Shown one piece after another: positions 30,616 to 39,274 of a stretch of DNA of 64,000 bases. Both the position numbers and the translations under genes were made by a program. The notes below the pieces were generated by a model that did not search any database, had not been told where the DNA came from, and saw nothing but the letters and a program-made list of their open reading frames with translations. Source of the stretch: an uncultured Pelagibacteraceae bacterium (lineage in GTDB: Bacteria; Pseudomonadota; Alphaproteobacteria; Pelagibacterales; Pelagibacteraceae); the NCBI GenBank assembly GCA_902542975.1, contig CACBWM010000002.1:106234-170233 (forward strand), read 5' to 3'. Position 1 is the first letter of the stretch. Each line of letters begins with the position of its first letter.

Positions 30616-30666
30616 TTGACAATCTTCTTTAGAATAATTATAAACAAGGAATTAGAATAATTATAA
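30616..30666 (+). promoter_or_regulatory. katG promoter with two Irr-box-like direct repeats
   Basis: A strong promoter, TTGACA (30616-30621), 17 bases, TATAAA (30639-30644), is embedded with the 15-mer TTAGAATAATTATAA at 30629-30643 and again identically at 30652-30666. The first copy covers the -10 hexamer and the second the likely start site. Both share TTTAGAATA or TTAGAATA with the candidate Irr box upstream of irr. This placement fits repression by a Fur-family protein such as Irr; binding is inferred. Confidence 0.7.
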
Positions 30667-30687
30667 TATTAAAGGAGACAAATAATA

Positions 30688-32925
30688 ATGAGTGCGGAAT
30701 TTCATAAAAGTAAAACATTTAAATCAGCAGAATTAAGTAAGTGCCCTTTTACGGGTGCAGGTACACCAGCAAAATTTAGCGCTGGAAGAGGACAAACAAA
30801 TAGAGATTTTTGGCCAAATAGTTTGAATTTGAAAATTTTAAGTCAGCACTCGAATTTATCAAATCCAATGGAGAAAAAATTTAATTATTCTAAAGAATTT
30901 AAAAAACTGAATTACAAAGCACTCAAAAAAGATTTAAACAAATTAATGACCGACTCACAAGATTGGTGGCCAGCAGATTACGGTCATTATGGTCCTTTAT
31001 TTATCAGATTAGCATGGCACGCAGCAGGTACATACAGAACAGGTGATGGTAGAGGGGGAGCTGGCACCGGTAATCAAAGGTTTGCACCGTTAAATGCTTG
31101 GCCTGATAATGTTAATTTAGATAAAGCTAGATTACTTTTGTGGCCGATAAAACAGAAATATGGAAAAAGAATTTCTTGGGCAGATTTATTTATATTAGTT
31201 GGAAATGTAGCACTAGAGTCAATGGGTTTTAAAACGTTTGGTTTTGGAGCTGGAAGAACTGATATCTGGGAGCCAGAAGATGATATTTACTGGGGTTCAG
31301 AAAAAGAAATGTTGGGTGTTAAGAGATACAGCGGAAAGAGAGATCTTGAACAACCATTGGGGGCTTCTCATATGGGATTAATTTATGTAAATCCACAAGG
31401 TCCAGATTTTAATCCAGATCCATTAAAAGCGGCTCATGATATTAGAGAAACATTTGGACGAATGGCAATGAATGATTATGAAACTGTTGCACTAGTCGCA
31501 GGGGGTCATACCTTTGGAAAATCTCATGGTGCTGCACCTGAATCACATAAAGGACCTGATCCAGAGGCATCAAGAATTCAAGATCAAGCAACTGGTTGGA
31601 ACAGTAATTACAAATCAGGAAAAGGTGTACATGCAATAAGTAGTGGTATTGAAGGAGCATGGACACAAACACCAACACAATGGGATATGGGTTACTTTGA
31701 TTGTTTATTTAACCATGAATGGGAATTGACCAAAGGACCTGCTGGAGCATTCCAATGGACTCCAAAAAAGAATGGTCAGAGAATAAAAATGGTACCAGAT
31801 GCTCATGATAAAAACAAAATGCATCCTCCTATGATGCAAACGACCGATTTATCTTTGAGGATGGATAAAAGTTATGGACCAATTTCAAAACATTTTTATC
31901 AAAATCCAGATGAATTTGCTGATGCATTTGCAAGAGCTTGGTTTAAGCTTACTCATAGAGACATGGGACCAAGAGCATGTTATTTAGGTAGTGAAGTACC
32001 AAAAGAACAATTAATTTGGCAAGATCCTATAGATAAACCAAAATATAAACTTAAGTCAAAAGATATAAGAGATTTAAAATCAAAGCTTTCAAAATCAAAA
32101 ATCTCTGTTTCTGATTTAGTTTCTACGGCTTGGGCTTCTGCTTCTACATACAGAGGTTCTGACAAAAGAGGTGGAGCAAACGGAGCAAGAATTATGCTTG
32201 AACCCCAAAGAAGTTGGAAAGTCAATAACCCTAAAAAACTTTCAAAGGTTATTAAAGCTTTACAAAAAATTAAGAAAAAATTTGATACAAATAAAAAATC
32301 AGTCTCAATGGCGGATCTTATAGTATTAGGTGGAAATGTAGGAATAGAGATGGCAGCAAAAAAAGCTGGTCATAAAATTCAAGTTCCATTTACTCCTGGA
32401 AGAGGAGATGCAAGACAAGACCAAACAGATGTAAATTCATTTGGATTGCTTGAGCCACAAGCGGATGGTTTTAGAAACTACATGAAAAAAGGTAAATCTA
32501 ATGTTTCAGCTGAGGAAAAATTAATTGATAAGGCACAATTAATGGGATTAACGGCACCAGAGATGACAGTTCTTGTAGGAGGAATGAGAGTTTTAGATAC
32601 AAACTATGATAGTTCTAAAAATGGAGTTTTCACAAAAAAACCTGGAACTCTATCAACAGATTATTTTGTAAATCTTCTCGATATGAGTACCACTTGGAAA
32701 GAAACTGACAAATCTGAACAATATTTCGTTGGTAAAGATAGAAAGTCTAAAAAAACTAAGTGGAAAGGTTCAAGAGTTGACCTTATTTTTGGTTCAAATT
32801 CTCAATTAAGAGCATTAGCTGAAGTTTATGCCTGCAAAGACTCATCTGACAAATTTGTTAAAGATTTTGTATCTGCATGGGTCAAAGTGATGAATGCAGA
32901 TAGATTTGATTTAAGATTAAACTAG
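30688..32925 (+). CDS. katG: Catalase-peroxidase KatG
   Basis: Heme enzyme that destroys hydrogen peroxide. The 745 residues span two peroxidase-like halves. The N-terminal, active half has [18 protein letters not shown] (distal Arg, Trp, His), LIYVNPQGP and RMAMNDYET (Tyr and Met of the Trp-Tyr-Met adduct) and [12 protein letters not shown] (proximal His). All key residues are intact. The start is backed by AAGGAG upstream. Many characterised SAR11 strains are reported to lack catalase, so it may be a lineage-specific acquisition; codon style looks like the neighbours. Confidence 0.97.
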   Translation: MSAEFHKSKTFKSAELSKCPFTGAGTPAKFSAGRGQTNRDFWPNSLNLKILSQHSNLSNPMEKKFNYSKEFKKLNYKALKKDLNKLMTDSQDWWPADYGHYGPLFIRLAWHAAGTYRTGDGRGGAGTGNQRFAPLNAWPDNVNLDKARLLLWPIKQKYGKRISWADLFILVGNVALESMGFKTFGFGAGRTDIWEPEDDIYWGSEKEMLGVKRYSGKRDLEQPLGASHMGLIYVNPQGPDFNPDPLKAAHDIRETFGRMAMNDYETVALVAGGHTFGKSHGAAPESHKGPDPEASRIQDQATGWNSNYKSGKGVHAISSGIEGAWTQTPTQWDMGYFDCLFNHEWELTKGPAGAFQWTPKKNGQRIKMVPDAHDKNKMHPPMMQTTDLSLRMDKSYGPISKHFYQNPDEFADAFARAWFKLTHRDMGPRACYLGSEVPKEQLIWQDPIDKPKYKLKSKDIRDLKSKLSKSKISVSDLVSTAWASASTYRGSDKRGGANGARIMLEPQRSWKVNNPKKLSKVIKALQKIKKKFDTNKKSVSMADLIVLGGNVGIEMAAKKAGHKIQVPFTPGRGDARQDQTDVNSFGLLEPQADGFRNYMKKGKSNVSAEEKLIDKAQLMGLTAPEMTVLVGGMRVLDTNYDSSKNGVFTKKPGTLSTDYFVNLLDMSTTWKETDKSEQYFVGKDRKSKKTKWKGSRVDLIFGSNSQLRALAEVYACKDSSDKFVKDFVSAWVKVMNADRFDLRLN

Positions 32926-32944
32926 TATTAAGGAAAGCGGAAAA

Positions 32945-33541
32945 ATGACATCACTATCTTTCGAAGACTTTTATAAAGTTCCTGAAATTAAGTTTGATAT
33001 AAATAGATTGCGAAATGACTTAAATCTAATTTTAGAGAAAAAGAAATTTAATTCCCCAGGAGTTACTCACTTTGGTGCAATTCCTCTAAATCAAATTCCA
33101 AATAACAAAGACTCTATAGAAGGGAACAATATAAGAGGTAAATATTGGACTATTGCAGATGAGACAGGCAAAGAAGTCTCAAGAGATATTGATATTGATG
33201 AGTCGAAATATACTCAGTTGCTACCAGAGTTCGAGAAAACTTATTTTAAAGAGGTTTATGAAATTCTTAGTAAAAAATTTAAACTAGGAAGAGTAAGGCT
33301 TTTATTGAAAGAGCCAAGATCAACATTAAGCTGGCACAAAGATCCAGAGTGTAGATTGCATGTTCCGATAGTAACTAATGCAGGTTGTTCAATGGTCATT
33401 GAAAATGTTGCAAAACATTTGCCTGCAGATGGACATGTATGGATTACTAACAATACAAAGTATCATAACTTTTTTAATGGAGGAGAACAGGCTAGAGTTC
33501 ACTTAGTTGCTTGTGTTCTGGAAAGTCCGTTTAAAGAATAA
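32945..33541 (+). CDS. Aspartyl/asparaginyl beta-hydroxylase-like Fe(II)/2-oxoglutarate oxygenase
   Basis: Predicted non-heme iron oxygenase of 198 residues. The double-stranded beta-helix core appears as SWHKDPECRLHVPIV (HxD iron ligands His131 and Asp133), TKYHNFFNGGEQARVHLV (third ligand His174 and 2-oxoglutarate-binding Arg184). The substrate is unknown; relatives hydroxylate protein Asp/Asn or free amino acids. It starts 19 bases after katG with a good ribosome site and overlaps the DUF2061 gene by one base, so the three are likely one operon. Confidence 0.85.
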   Translation: MTSLSFEDFYKVPEIKFDINRLRNDLNLILEKKKFNSPGVTHFGAIPLNQIPNNKDSIEGNNIRGKYWTIADETGKEVSRDIDIDESKYTQLLPEFEKTYFKEVYEILSKKFKLGRVRLLLKEPRSTLSWHKDPECRLHVPIVTNAGCSMVIENVAKHLPADGHVWITNNTKYHNFFNGGEQARVHLVACVLESPFKE

Positions 33542-33783
33542 TGGAAGTTACCAACGGTATTTTTAAAGCTGCCGGTCAGATTTATTCCAATAACAGAGGC
33601 TCTATTTTAAGAACAATTGTTTATACTGTTGGTCATTTTGCAATTGCTATAACTGTTTTGATGTTAGTTGCTGATGTATCTTTTATGATAGCTTTGACCG
33701 ATGCAATTGTAGAACCAATTGCCAATTCTATTTGGTATTTCATTTTAGATAAGTGGTGGGCAAGTAGATCAAAAAGTAAATAA
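33541..33783 (+). CDS. DUF2061 family membrane protein
   Basis: Protein of 80 residues with two hydrophobic helices (about 25-45 and 48-68). ILRTIVYTVGHFAIAITVLMLVADVSF and the short helix-two segment NSIWYFILDKWWAS fit DUF2061, a family of small inner-membrane proteins of unknown role. The ATG overlaps the hydroxylase stop (TAATG), so it is translationally coupled to the katG block. Confidence 0.8.
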   Translation: MEVTNGIFKAAGQIYSNNRGSILRTIVYTVGHFAIAITVLMLVADVSFMIALTDAIVEPIANSIWYFILDKWWASRSKSK

Positions 33784-33883
33784 TAATCATTATCAATAAG
33801 TATTTAGGAAAAATTTAATAAGGATAATTTGTAGTAATAATAATTATTCGCAAAAAAAATGCGTAAATAATAATTATTCGCAA
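33782..33883. promoter_or_regulatory. Operator-like palindrome cluster before the Cys-rich gene
   Basis: The 18-mer AATAATAATTATTCGCAA occurs exactly at 33836-33853 and 33866-33883, 30 bases apart. The second copy plus upstream TGCG (33860) forms a near-perfect palindrome with TGCG and CGCA ends around an AATAATTATT core. A third related site, AATAATCATTATC, is at 33782-33794 and resembles a Fur half-site array. The gap has no gene; a cluster of metal-regulator operators is the best reading. No clear -35/-10 pair was found. Confidence 0.55.
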
Positions 33884-33927
33884 GGATATTTGTTGAAAAT
33901 AATTTTTTCATATTTAATTTTTAAAAT

Positions 33928-34107
33928 ATGCAAATAGAAAATTATAATTGTAAAAAATGTGGATTAACAATCTCTTCAACTTGTTCTAAGTGTGATAAAA
34001 TAGTTGATGTTGAAGTCCTTGATGATGGATGTATAGTTCAAAAGACGAAATGTGTTGATTGTGCGAATGCTCCAGTTATCAAAGACGTTTGTGTCCAACA
34101 AAAATAA
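33928..34107 (+). CDS. Cys-rich mini-protein, 59 residues, probable zinc ribbon
   Basis: Open frame from ATG 33928 to TAA 34105-34107. It has eight cysteines: CKKC (8, 11), CSKC (19, 22), a single Cys35, CVDC (42, 45) and Cys54. Two metal sites fit: the first pairs CKKC with CSKC, the second could use Cys35, CVDC and Cys54. There is no signal peptide or membrane segment. The ribosome site is weak. It lies behind paired operator-like palindromes, 144 bases after the katG-hydroxylase-DUF2061 block. I recognise no named family; a zinc or iron storage, sensing or Fe-S role is conjecture. Confidence 0.72.
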   Translation: MQIENYNCKKCGLTISSTCSKCDKIVDVEVLDDGCIVQKTKCVDCANAPVIKDVCVQQK

Positions 34108-34133
34108 TTAGTTAATATATGTAACTTAGTGGG

Positions 34134-34586
34134 TTAGTTGATTTTTCCCCAAAGATTTTCTTCGTCAACCCACCCTTTAAAATTTTTAGTTTCTACTAAG
34201 CACCAACTTCTCTCGCATTTTTTCACTATCAATAATCTTCCAGTTTCTATTATAGCCAAGGGTTTAGAAAATTTAGTTGGTTTTTTGAATAGAATTTTAT
34301 TTGATACAGTTATAAAGGATTTTGATTGCTTCAATTGAGAAATGTGTATCCACCCACCATTCTTTTTATTGTCAATTATTCTTCTAAAATTTTCTTTTTT
34401 ATCAATCACTTTTACCGGCAAGTTTATTTTCTTGTAAATATACTTTATTGGATAATCAAAACTTGGACCATATCTTACGTTTACCTTATCATTTTTAAGC
34501 ATTAAAAATTTTTCATTATTTTCAGAAATGGCATTAGAAGTAAAAAATATAATGATTAAAATCTTGAAGATTAATTGCACAAACAA
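34134..34586 (-). CDS. Exported bacterial SH3-domain protein
   Basis: Protein of 150 residues with a signal peptide (about 1-21). Two SH3b-type repeats follow: one near 27-86 with VNVRYGPSFDYPIKY and GGWIHISQL, another near 92-147 with KFKGWVDEENLWG. Such proteins are widespread in alphaproteobacteria; some bind cell wall, but no enzyme domain is attached. It overlaps the ThiF-family gene upstream by 16 bases. Confidence 0.8.
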   Translation of the reverse strand: MFVQLIFKILIIIFFTSNAISENNEKFLMLKNDKVNVRYGPSFDYPIKYIYKKINLPVKVIDKKENFRRIIDNKKNGGWIHISQLKQSKSFITVSNKILFKKPTKFSKPLAIIETGRLLIVKKCERSWCLVETKNFKGWVDEENLWGKIN

Positions 34587-35323
34587 CCTTTTTTTTTAGT
34601 AAATTTTATTTTTCTAAATTCAAGTTTTTTCAGATTAACAATCAGAATTGATGAGTGAAGACTTTTATCTGACGAAATTATGTTTTTTAAAACTTCATTT
34701 GCCTGCATACTCCCAATTATATTTGATGTAGTTCCTAATATTCCTTCACTTTCACAATTTAAAACTTCATCAGTTGGTTCTGATTGGTAAAAGCACTTTA
34801 AACATGGACTTGATTTATTTTTAAAATCGAATGAAAAAATGTGTCCATCAAATTTGCTAATAGCACCAACAATTAATTTTCTTTTATATTTTAATGAAAA
34901 TTTATTTATTAAAAATTTAGTTTTAAAATTATCTGTTCCATCTACAATTATATCGAAATCTTTTACAATTTTATCTAAATTTTTTTCTGATGCTTTTTCT
35001 TTTAAAATTTTGACTTTTACATCTCTGTTAATTAATTTTATTCTTCTTTTAAAGATATCAACCTTAAATTTTCCAACATCTTTTGAAGTATACAAAATTT
35101 GTCTTTGAAGATTTGAAATATCTACTTTATCGTGATCAATAGCACCTATATACCCTACACCGCATCTAGCCAACAAATCTGCTACTGGACTACCTAATCC
35201 ACCAATTCCTACAATTAAAACTTTTGAATTAATTATTTTCTTTTGTCCTAATATACCAATATCCTTAAGTATTATTTGTCTAGAGTATCTCTCAAGCTTT
35301 CGTTTTGATAATGAATTTTTCAC
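34571..35323 (-). CDS. ThiF/MoeB-family E1-like adenylyltransferase
   Basis: Activates the C-terminus of a sulfur-carrier protein (ThiS or MoaD) by adenylation. The 250 residues have the ATP loop GIGGLGSP (39-46), DHDKVDISNLQRQILY near 63-78 and DGTDNF. One zinc pair CLKC is visible; the second CxxC is reduced to a terminal CLC. Whether it serves thiamin or molybdopterin cannot be decided, and no partner carrier gene is in the window. It starts at the dut stop (4-base overlap). Confidence 0.85.
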   Translation of the reverse strand: MKNSLSKRKLERYSRQIILKDIGILGQKKIINSKVLIVGIGGLGSPVADLLARCGVGYIGAIDHDKVDISNLQRQILYTSKDVGKFKVDIFKRRIKLINRDVKVKILKEKASEKNLDKIVKDFDIIVDGTDNFKTKFLINKFSLKYKRKLIVGAISKFDGHIFSFDFKNKSSPCLKCFYQSEPTDEVLNCESEGILGTTSNIIGSMQANEVLKNIISSDKSLHSSILIVNLKKLEFRKIKFTKKKGCLCN

Positions 35324-35757
35324 TTACCTGTTGATCCAAATCCACCTGAACCTCTAATTGTCTCAGGCAAAGTTTCTACAGTTTCAAAATTTACTTTTAG
35401 AATTGGCATTAATATCATTTGTGCAATCCTATCATCGTTATTTACTGTAAAGTCTTTATCTCCATGATTAAATAAAATAACTTTTATTTCTCCTCTATAG
35501 TCACTATCAATTGTTCCAGGAGTATTTAATACACTTATATTATTTTTAGCTGCTAAACCTGATCGCGGCCTGATCTGAACTTCGGTATCCCCAGGTATTG
35601 CAATAGATATACCTGTTGGAACTAAAGCGTTTTCACCTGGTTTAATTACTATTTTCTTATCAATGAATGCAGTCAAATCTAGTCCAGATGAACCTGTTGT
35701 TTTATATTCTGGCAGTTTAACTTTTTTGTCTAATTTTTTAATTAAGACTTTCACCAT
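35320..35757 (-). CDS. dut: Deoxyuridine 5'-triphosphate nucleotidohydrolase (dUTPase)
   Basis: Trimeric enzyme that cleaves dUTP to dUMP. The 145 residues hold all five family motifs: GLDLTA, PRSGLA, NTPGTIDSDYRGE (catalytic Asp), RIAQMIL and the C-terminal GSGGFGSTG. It starts 4 bases after coaBC in the ubiE-ubiB-coaBC-dut series that is conserved in alphaproteobacteria. Confidence 0.97.
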   Translation of the reverse strand: MVKVLIKKLDKKVKLPEYKTTGSSGLDLTAFIDKKIVIKPGENALVPTGISIAIPGDTEVQIRPRSGLAAKNNISVLNTPGTIDSDYRGEIKVILFNHGDKDFTVNNDDRIAQMILMPILKVNFETVETLPETIRGSGGFGSTGK

Positions 35758-35761
35758 TAAG

Positions 35762-36961
35762 TTAATTAATCTGTTGAATTACTCTTTTGACTATTTCTTC
35801 AGCGACCAATGATTTACTCATCTTTTCAAAATTTTCTTCAGGTTTATCTTTGTAAAATATAGAAATTTTATTAAAATCTGACCCAAATCCTATAGTTTGA
35901 TCTGAGACATCATTTGCAATTACCCAGTCACAATTTTTTTCATTCAACTTCCCCTTTGCATTTGTCGAGAGATTATTTGTTTCTGCTGCAAAACCAATTG
36001 TTATTTTTGGTCTTAATGAATTATGATTAGATATATGATTTAAAATATCTATATTTTTTTCTAGCTCTAAGTTAAATTCTTCATTCTTTTTAATCTTTGT
36101 ACTTTTATAATTTTTCACTCTAAAATCAGAAACAGCTGCAGAAAAAATAGCTACATCTGTTGGTAGATTATTTAAACTTTCTTTGAACATCTCTTCAGCC
36201 GTTTCCACACTTATAAAATTAACACCATCCAACGGTTTAATGCTTGTCTTTCCAGAAATAAGTGTCGTATCAAATCCATTGTCTCTAAGACATTTGGCTA
36301 TTTCATATCCTTGTTTGCCACTGGATTTATTTGTAATAAATCTTACAGGATCAATATATTCATTAGTTGGTCCTGCGGTAACTAAAGCTTTTAATTTTTT
36401 ATTTTTATCTAAATTAGAAAAATAATTTATAAGGGTATTGACTATTTCATTTGGCTCTGTCATTTTTCCTTCACCGTATTCACCACATGCCATATCTCCT
36501 ATCTCTGGCCCAATAATTTTGTATCCAAAGCTTTTTAATTTTAATATGTTTTCTTTAGTAGAAGGATGCTCCCACATTCTTACATTCATTGCCGGTGCTA
36601 AAAATATTTGTTTGTTAGAAGCTAATAAAACAGTAGACGCCAAATCTTCTGCATTTCCTGAGGCTACTTTAGATATGGTATTAGCTGTAATTGGTGCAAC
36701 TAATACTGCATCAGCCCATCTTGATAAAGATATGTGGTCCATCTCAGCTTCGTTCTCTGCACTAAATATATCGTCATAAACTTTTTCTTGGGAAAGAGAT
36801 GAAACAGATAGTGGAGTTACAAATTCTTTTGCATTTTTTGTTAATATAGTTTTTACACGAGCACCATTTTTCTTAAATAATCTTATTAACTCAAGACTTT
36901 TGTAAGCAGAAATTCCACCACATATAATTAACAGTATTTTTTTATTCTCAAAATAATTCAT
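35762..36961 (-). CDS. coaBC: Bifunctional phosphopantothenoylcysteine decarboxylase/phosphopantothenate--cysteine ligase
   Basis: Two consecutive steps of coenzyme A synthesis. The 399 residues have an N-terminal flavin decarboxylase domain (about 1-180; PAMNVRMWEHPST, MACGEYGEGKM with the substrate-clamp Cys) and a C-terminal ligase domain (about 190-398; VTAGPTNEYIDPVRFITNKSSG, NDVSD). It lies 8 bases after ubiB. Confidence 0.96.
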   Translation of the reverse strand: MNYFENKKILLIICGGISAYKSLELIRLFKKNGARVKTILTKNAKEFVTPLSVSSLSQEKVYDDIFSAENEAEMDHISLSRWADAVLVAPITANTISKVASGNAEDLASTVLLASNKQIFLAPAMNVRMWEHPSTKENILKLKSFGYKIIGPEIGDMACGEYGEGKMTEPNEIVNTLINYFSNLDKNKKLKALVTAGPTNEYIDPVRFITNKSSGKQGYEIAKCLRDNGFDTTLISGKTSIKPLDGVNFISVETAEEMFKESLNNLPTDVAIFSAAVSDFRVKNYKSTKIKKNEEFNLELEKNIDILNHISNHNSLRPKITIGFAAETNNLSTNAKGKLNEKNCDWVIANDVSDQTIGFGSDFNKISIFYKDKPEENFEKMSKSLVAEEIVKRVIQQIN

Positions 36962-36969
36962 CGTCGAGA

Positions 36970-38538
36970 TTAAAATACTACTAATCCTAAAATTACAAGT
37001 AATAATAAACCAATGATTGATTGATTTCTGAAAGCTACCATTTCATTTTTTTTTGTATTTAGATCATTATACGTATTAGTATTTTGTGGAATTTGTCCAC
37101 TTGCAAGAAATGTTAATGCTTGGTTTGCTTTATCCATTATTTGCGGCATTTCTGGTAATCTTTTTATAACTTCTGCAGAATTTTTTAGAGTTTCATTTAA
37201 TGTTGTTATAGGATCTTTTGTTTCTTTAAGCCATTTTTCAAGAACAGGTCTTGACGTTTCCCAAATGTTTGTCTCTGGATTTAATCTTCTTGCAACACCT
37301 TCAACTACTACCATGGTTTTCTGTAGCATGAGCAACTGTGGTTGAGTTTGCATATTAAATTTTTCTGTCACGTCAAAAAGTTGTTTGAGTAGTTTACCGC
37401 CAGATATATCTTTAATTGACTGACCAAATATTGGCTCTCCTATTGATCTTAGTGCTTGGGCGAGATCATCAACAGGCACTTCTTTTGGAACTAACCCTGC
37501 AGCCAAATGAACTTCAGCCACTTTTTTATAATCTCGTTTAATAAATCCATATAAAATCTCAGCAAGAAATTTTTTACTCAAATCATCGAGCCTTCCCATT
37601 ATACCAAAATCGATAGGAACTATTTGACCACTATTGTTTATAAAAATGTTACCTTGGTGCATATCTGCATGAAAAAAACCATCTCTAACAGCATGTCTTA
37701 GAAAATGTTGAATAATATCTGATGCAATTTTTTTGGTATCTATATTTCTTTTTTCTAACTCTTCTGTTTCTCTTATAGAGACACCTTCAACCCAGTCTAA
37801 AGTCATTACATTTTCACTTGTAAAATTCCAATAAATTCTAGGAACTTGAAATCCATTGTCATTCTTAGTGTTTTCAGAATACTCATTAGCTGCAGCGGCT
37901 TCAAATCTTAAATCCATTTCTAAATTGGTTATTTCTTTTAGCAAATAAACAACCTCAATTAATTTAAGTCTTTTTGTCTTTTTGATAATTGATTCAGTTA
38001 AAAAAGCAAAAAGCATTAAAGCATCAATTTCTTCGTTGAATATTTTTTTTATATTAGGTCGTAAAATTTTTATAGCCACATCTTTAATTGTGCCATTATC
38101 ATTTATTTGCGCTTTATGAACTTGAGCTATAGATGCTGCTGCCACTGGTTCAGATAGATTTAAAATTGAATTAAAATTATCTTCCCCTAGATCTTTTTTG
38201 ATTATTTCTTTAGCTTTAGATAATTCAAAGGGAGGCAAACGATCTTGTAAACTCTCCAGTTGCTTTGATAACTTTTCTCCAATAATATCTGGTCTAGTTG
38301 CTAGAAATTGACCTAATTTAATGAATGTTGTACCCATAGATTGCAAGGAGTTTGATAATCTTTCACCTTCGGTTTCATTTACAAAAGAATTATCTTTTTT
38401 TGAAAATGATAAAGACAACAAATAGAACAAAATTTTTATTCCAATCGGTGGATTATGAAACTTTGTGAATATACTTAAAGCGTCAGATTTTGCTAATTTC
38501 CTTCCAAGCTTAAAAAGTACGTATAATTTTTTAATCAT
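36970..38538 (-). CDS. ubiB: UbiB, ABC1-kinase-family protein for ubiquinone biosynthesis
   Basis: Atypical kinase/ATPase needed for ubiquinone synthesis. The chosen start is ATG 38538, whose ATGA overlaps the ubiE stop (522 residues); an in-frame TTG at 38547 is less likely. Motifs are FIKLGQFLATRPDI (KxGQ), the Ala-rich loop AAASIAQVH, HADMHQGNIF and PIDFGIMGRL. A final hydrophobic segment (last 20 residues) forms a membrane anchor, as in the family. Confidence 0.95.
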   Translation of the reverse strand: MIKKLYVLFKLGRKLAKSDALSIFTKFHNPPIGIKILFYLLSLSFSKKDNSFVNETEGERLSNSLQSMGTTFIKLGQFLATRPDIIGEKLSKQLESLQDRLPPFELSKAKEIIKKDLGEDNFNSILNLSEPVAAASIAQVHKAQINDNGTIKDVAIKILRPNIKKIFNEEIDALMLFAFLTESIIKKTKRLKLIEVVYLLKEITNLEMDLRFEAAAANEYSENTKNDNGFQVPRIYWNFTSENVMTLDWVEGVSIRETEELEKRNIDTKKIASDIIQHFLRHAVRDGFFHADMHQGNIFINNSGQIVPIDFGIMGRLDDLSKKFLAEILYGFIKRDYKKVAEVHLAAGLVPKEVPVDDLAQALRSIGEPIFGQSIKDISGGKLLKQLFDVTEKFNMQTQPQLLMLQKTMVVVEGVARRLNPETNIWETSRPVLEKWLKETKDPITTLNETLKNSAEVIKRLPEMPQIMDKANQALTFLASGQIPQNTNTYNDLNTKKNEMVAFRNQSIIGLLLLVILGLVVF

Positions 38539-39242
38539 ATTTTCCAACCTGAATGAATAGCTACTATTCCACCAGAAAAGTTTCTATACTCACATTTAAT
38601 AAAATTATTTTTCTCCATTAAACCCTTTAATTCCTCTTGATTAACAAATTCTTGGATGCTTTTTATTAGATATTCATAAGGTTCTTTTTCACCAACCACA
38701 AATTTTCCTATTTCTGGAATTAATTTAGAGTATCTTTTATAGACTAAATCTAAGTTTAAATTTTGAATTTTTGAAAATTCTAAACAAAAAAATCTACCTC
38801 CTGACTTTAAAACTCTGTAGGCTTCACTTAAGGATTTATTAATATCTTTTGTATTTCTTAAACCAAAACTGATTGTGTAATAATCGCATGAATCAGATTT
38901 TAAAGGTAATTTCTCTGCCGATCCTTTCATCCACTTGATATTTTTGTAGTTTGATAATCTTTTTTTTCCTTTTTTCATCATTCCTTCATTGGGATCAATA
39001 CAAAATAATTCTATATTTTTATTTGAACTATTATCGATAAAAAGTTTTGCTATATCACCTGTGCCACATGCAACATCTGCTAGAATTTTATTTTTACCTG
39101 GGTTCATCCAATTTATTAAATTTCTTTTCCATATTCTATGAACTCCAAGTGACATCAAATCATTCATGATGTCGTATTTATCATAAACTTTATCAAACAC
39201 ACCTTGGACTAGACCTTTTTTATTTTGAAGATATTGTTGCAT
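38535..39242 (-). CDS. ubiE: Demethylmenaquinone/ubiquinone methyltransferase UbiE
   Basis: SAM-dependent C-methyltransferase of the ubiquinone ring. The 235 residues show VFDKVYDKYDIMNDLMSLGVHRIWK at the N-terminus, the SAM motif DVACGTGDIAK (about 57-67) and YTISFGLRNTKD. It begins the ubiE-ubiB-coaBC-dut-thiF-SH3 series and is divergent from mutM with 32 bases between. Confidence 0.96.
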   Translation of the reverse strand: MQQYLQNKKGLVQGVFDKVYDKYDIMNDLMSLGVHRIWKRNLINWMNPGKNKILADVACGTGDIAKLFIDNSSNKNIELFCIDPNEGMMKKGKKRLSNYKNIKWMKGSAEKLPLKSDSCDYYTISFGLRNTKDINKSLSEAYRVLKSGGRFFCLEFSKIQNLNLDLVYKRYSKLIPEIGKFVVGEKEPYEYLIKSIQEFVNQEELKGLMEKNNFIKCEYRNFSGGIVAIHSGWKI

Positions 39243-39274
39243 AAAATAAATAATACTAATTAATATAATAATAA

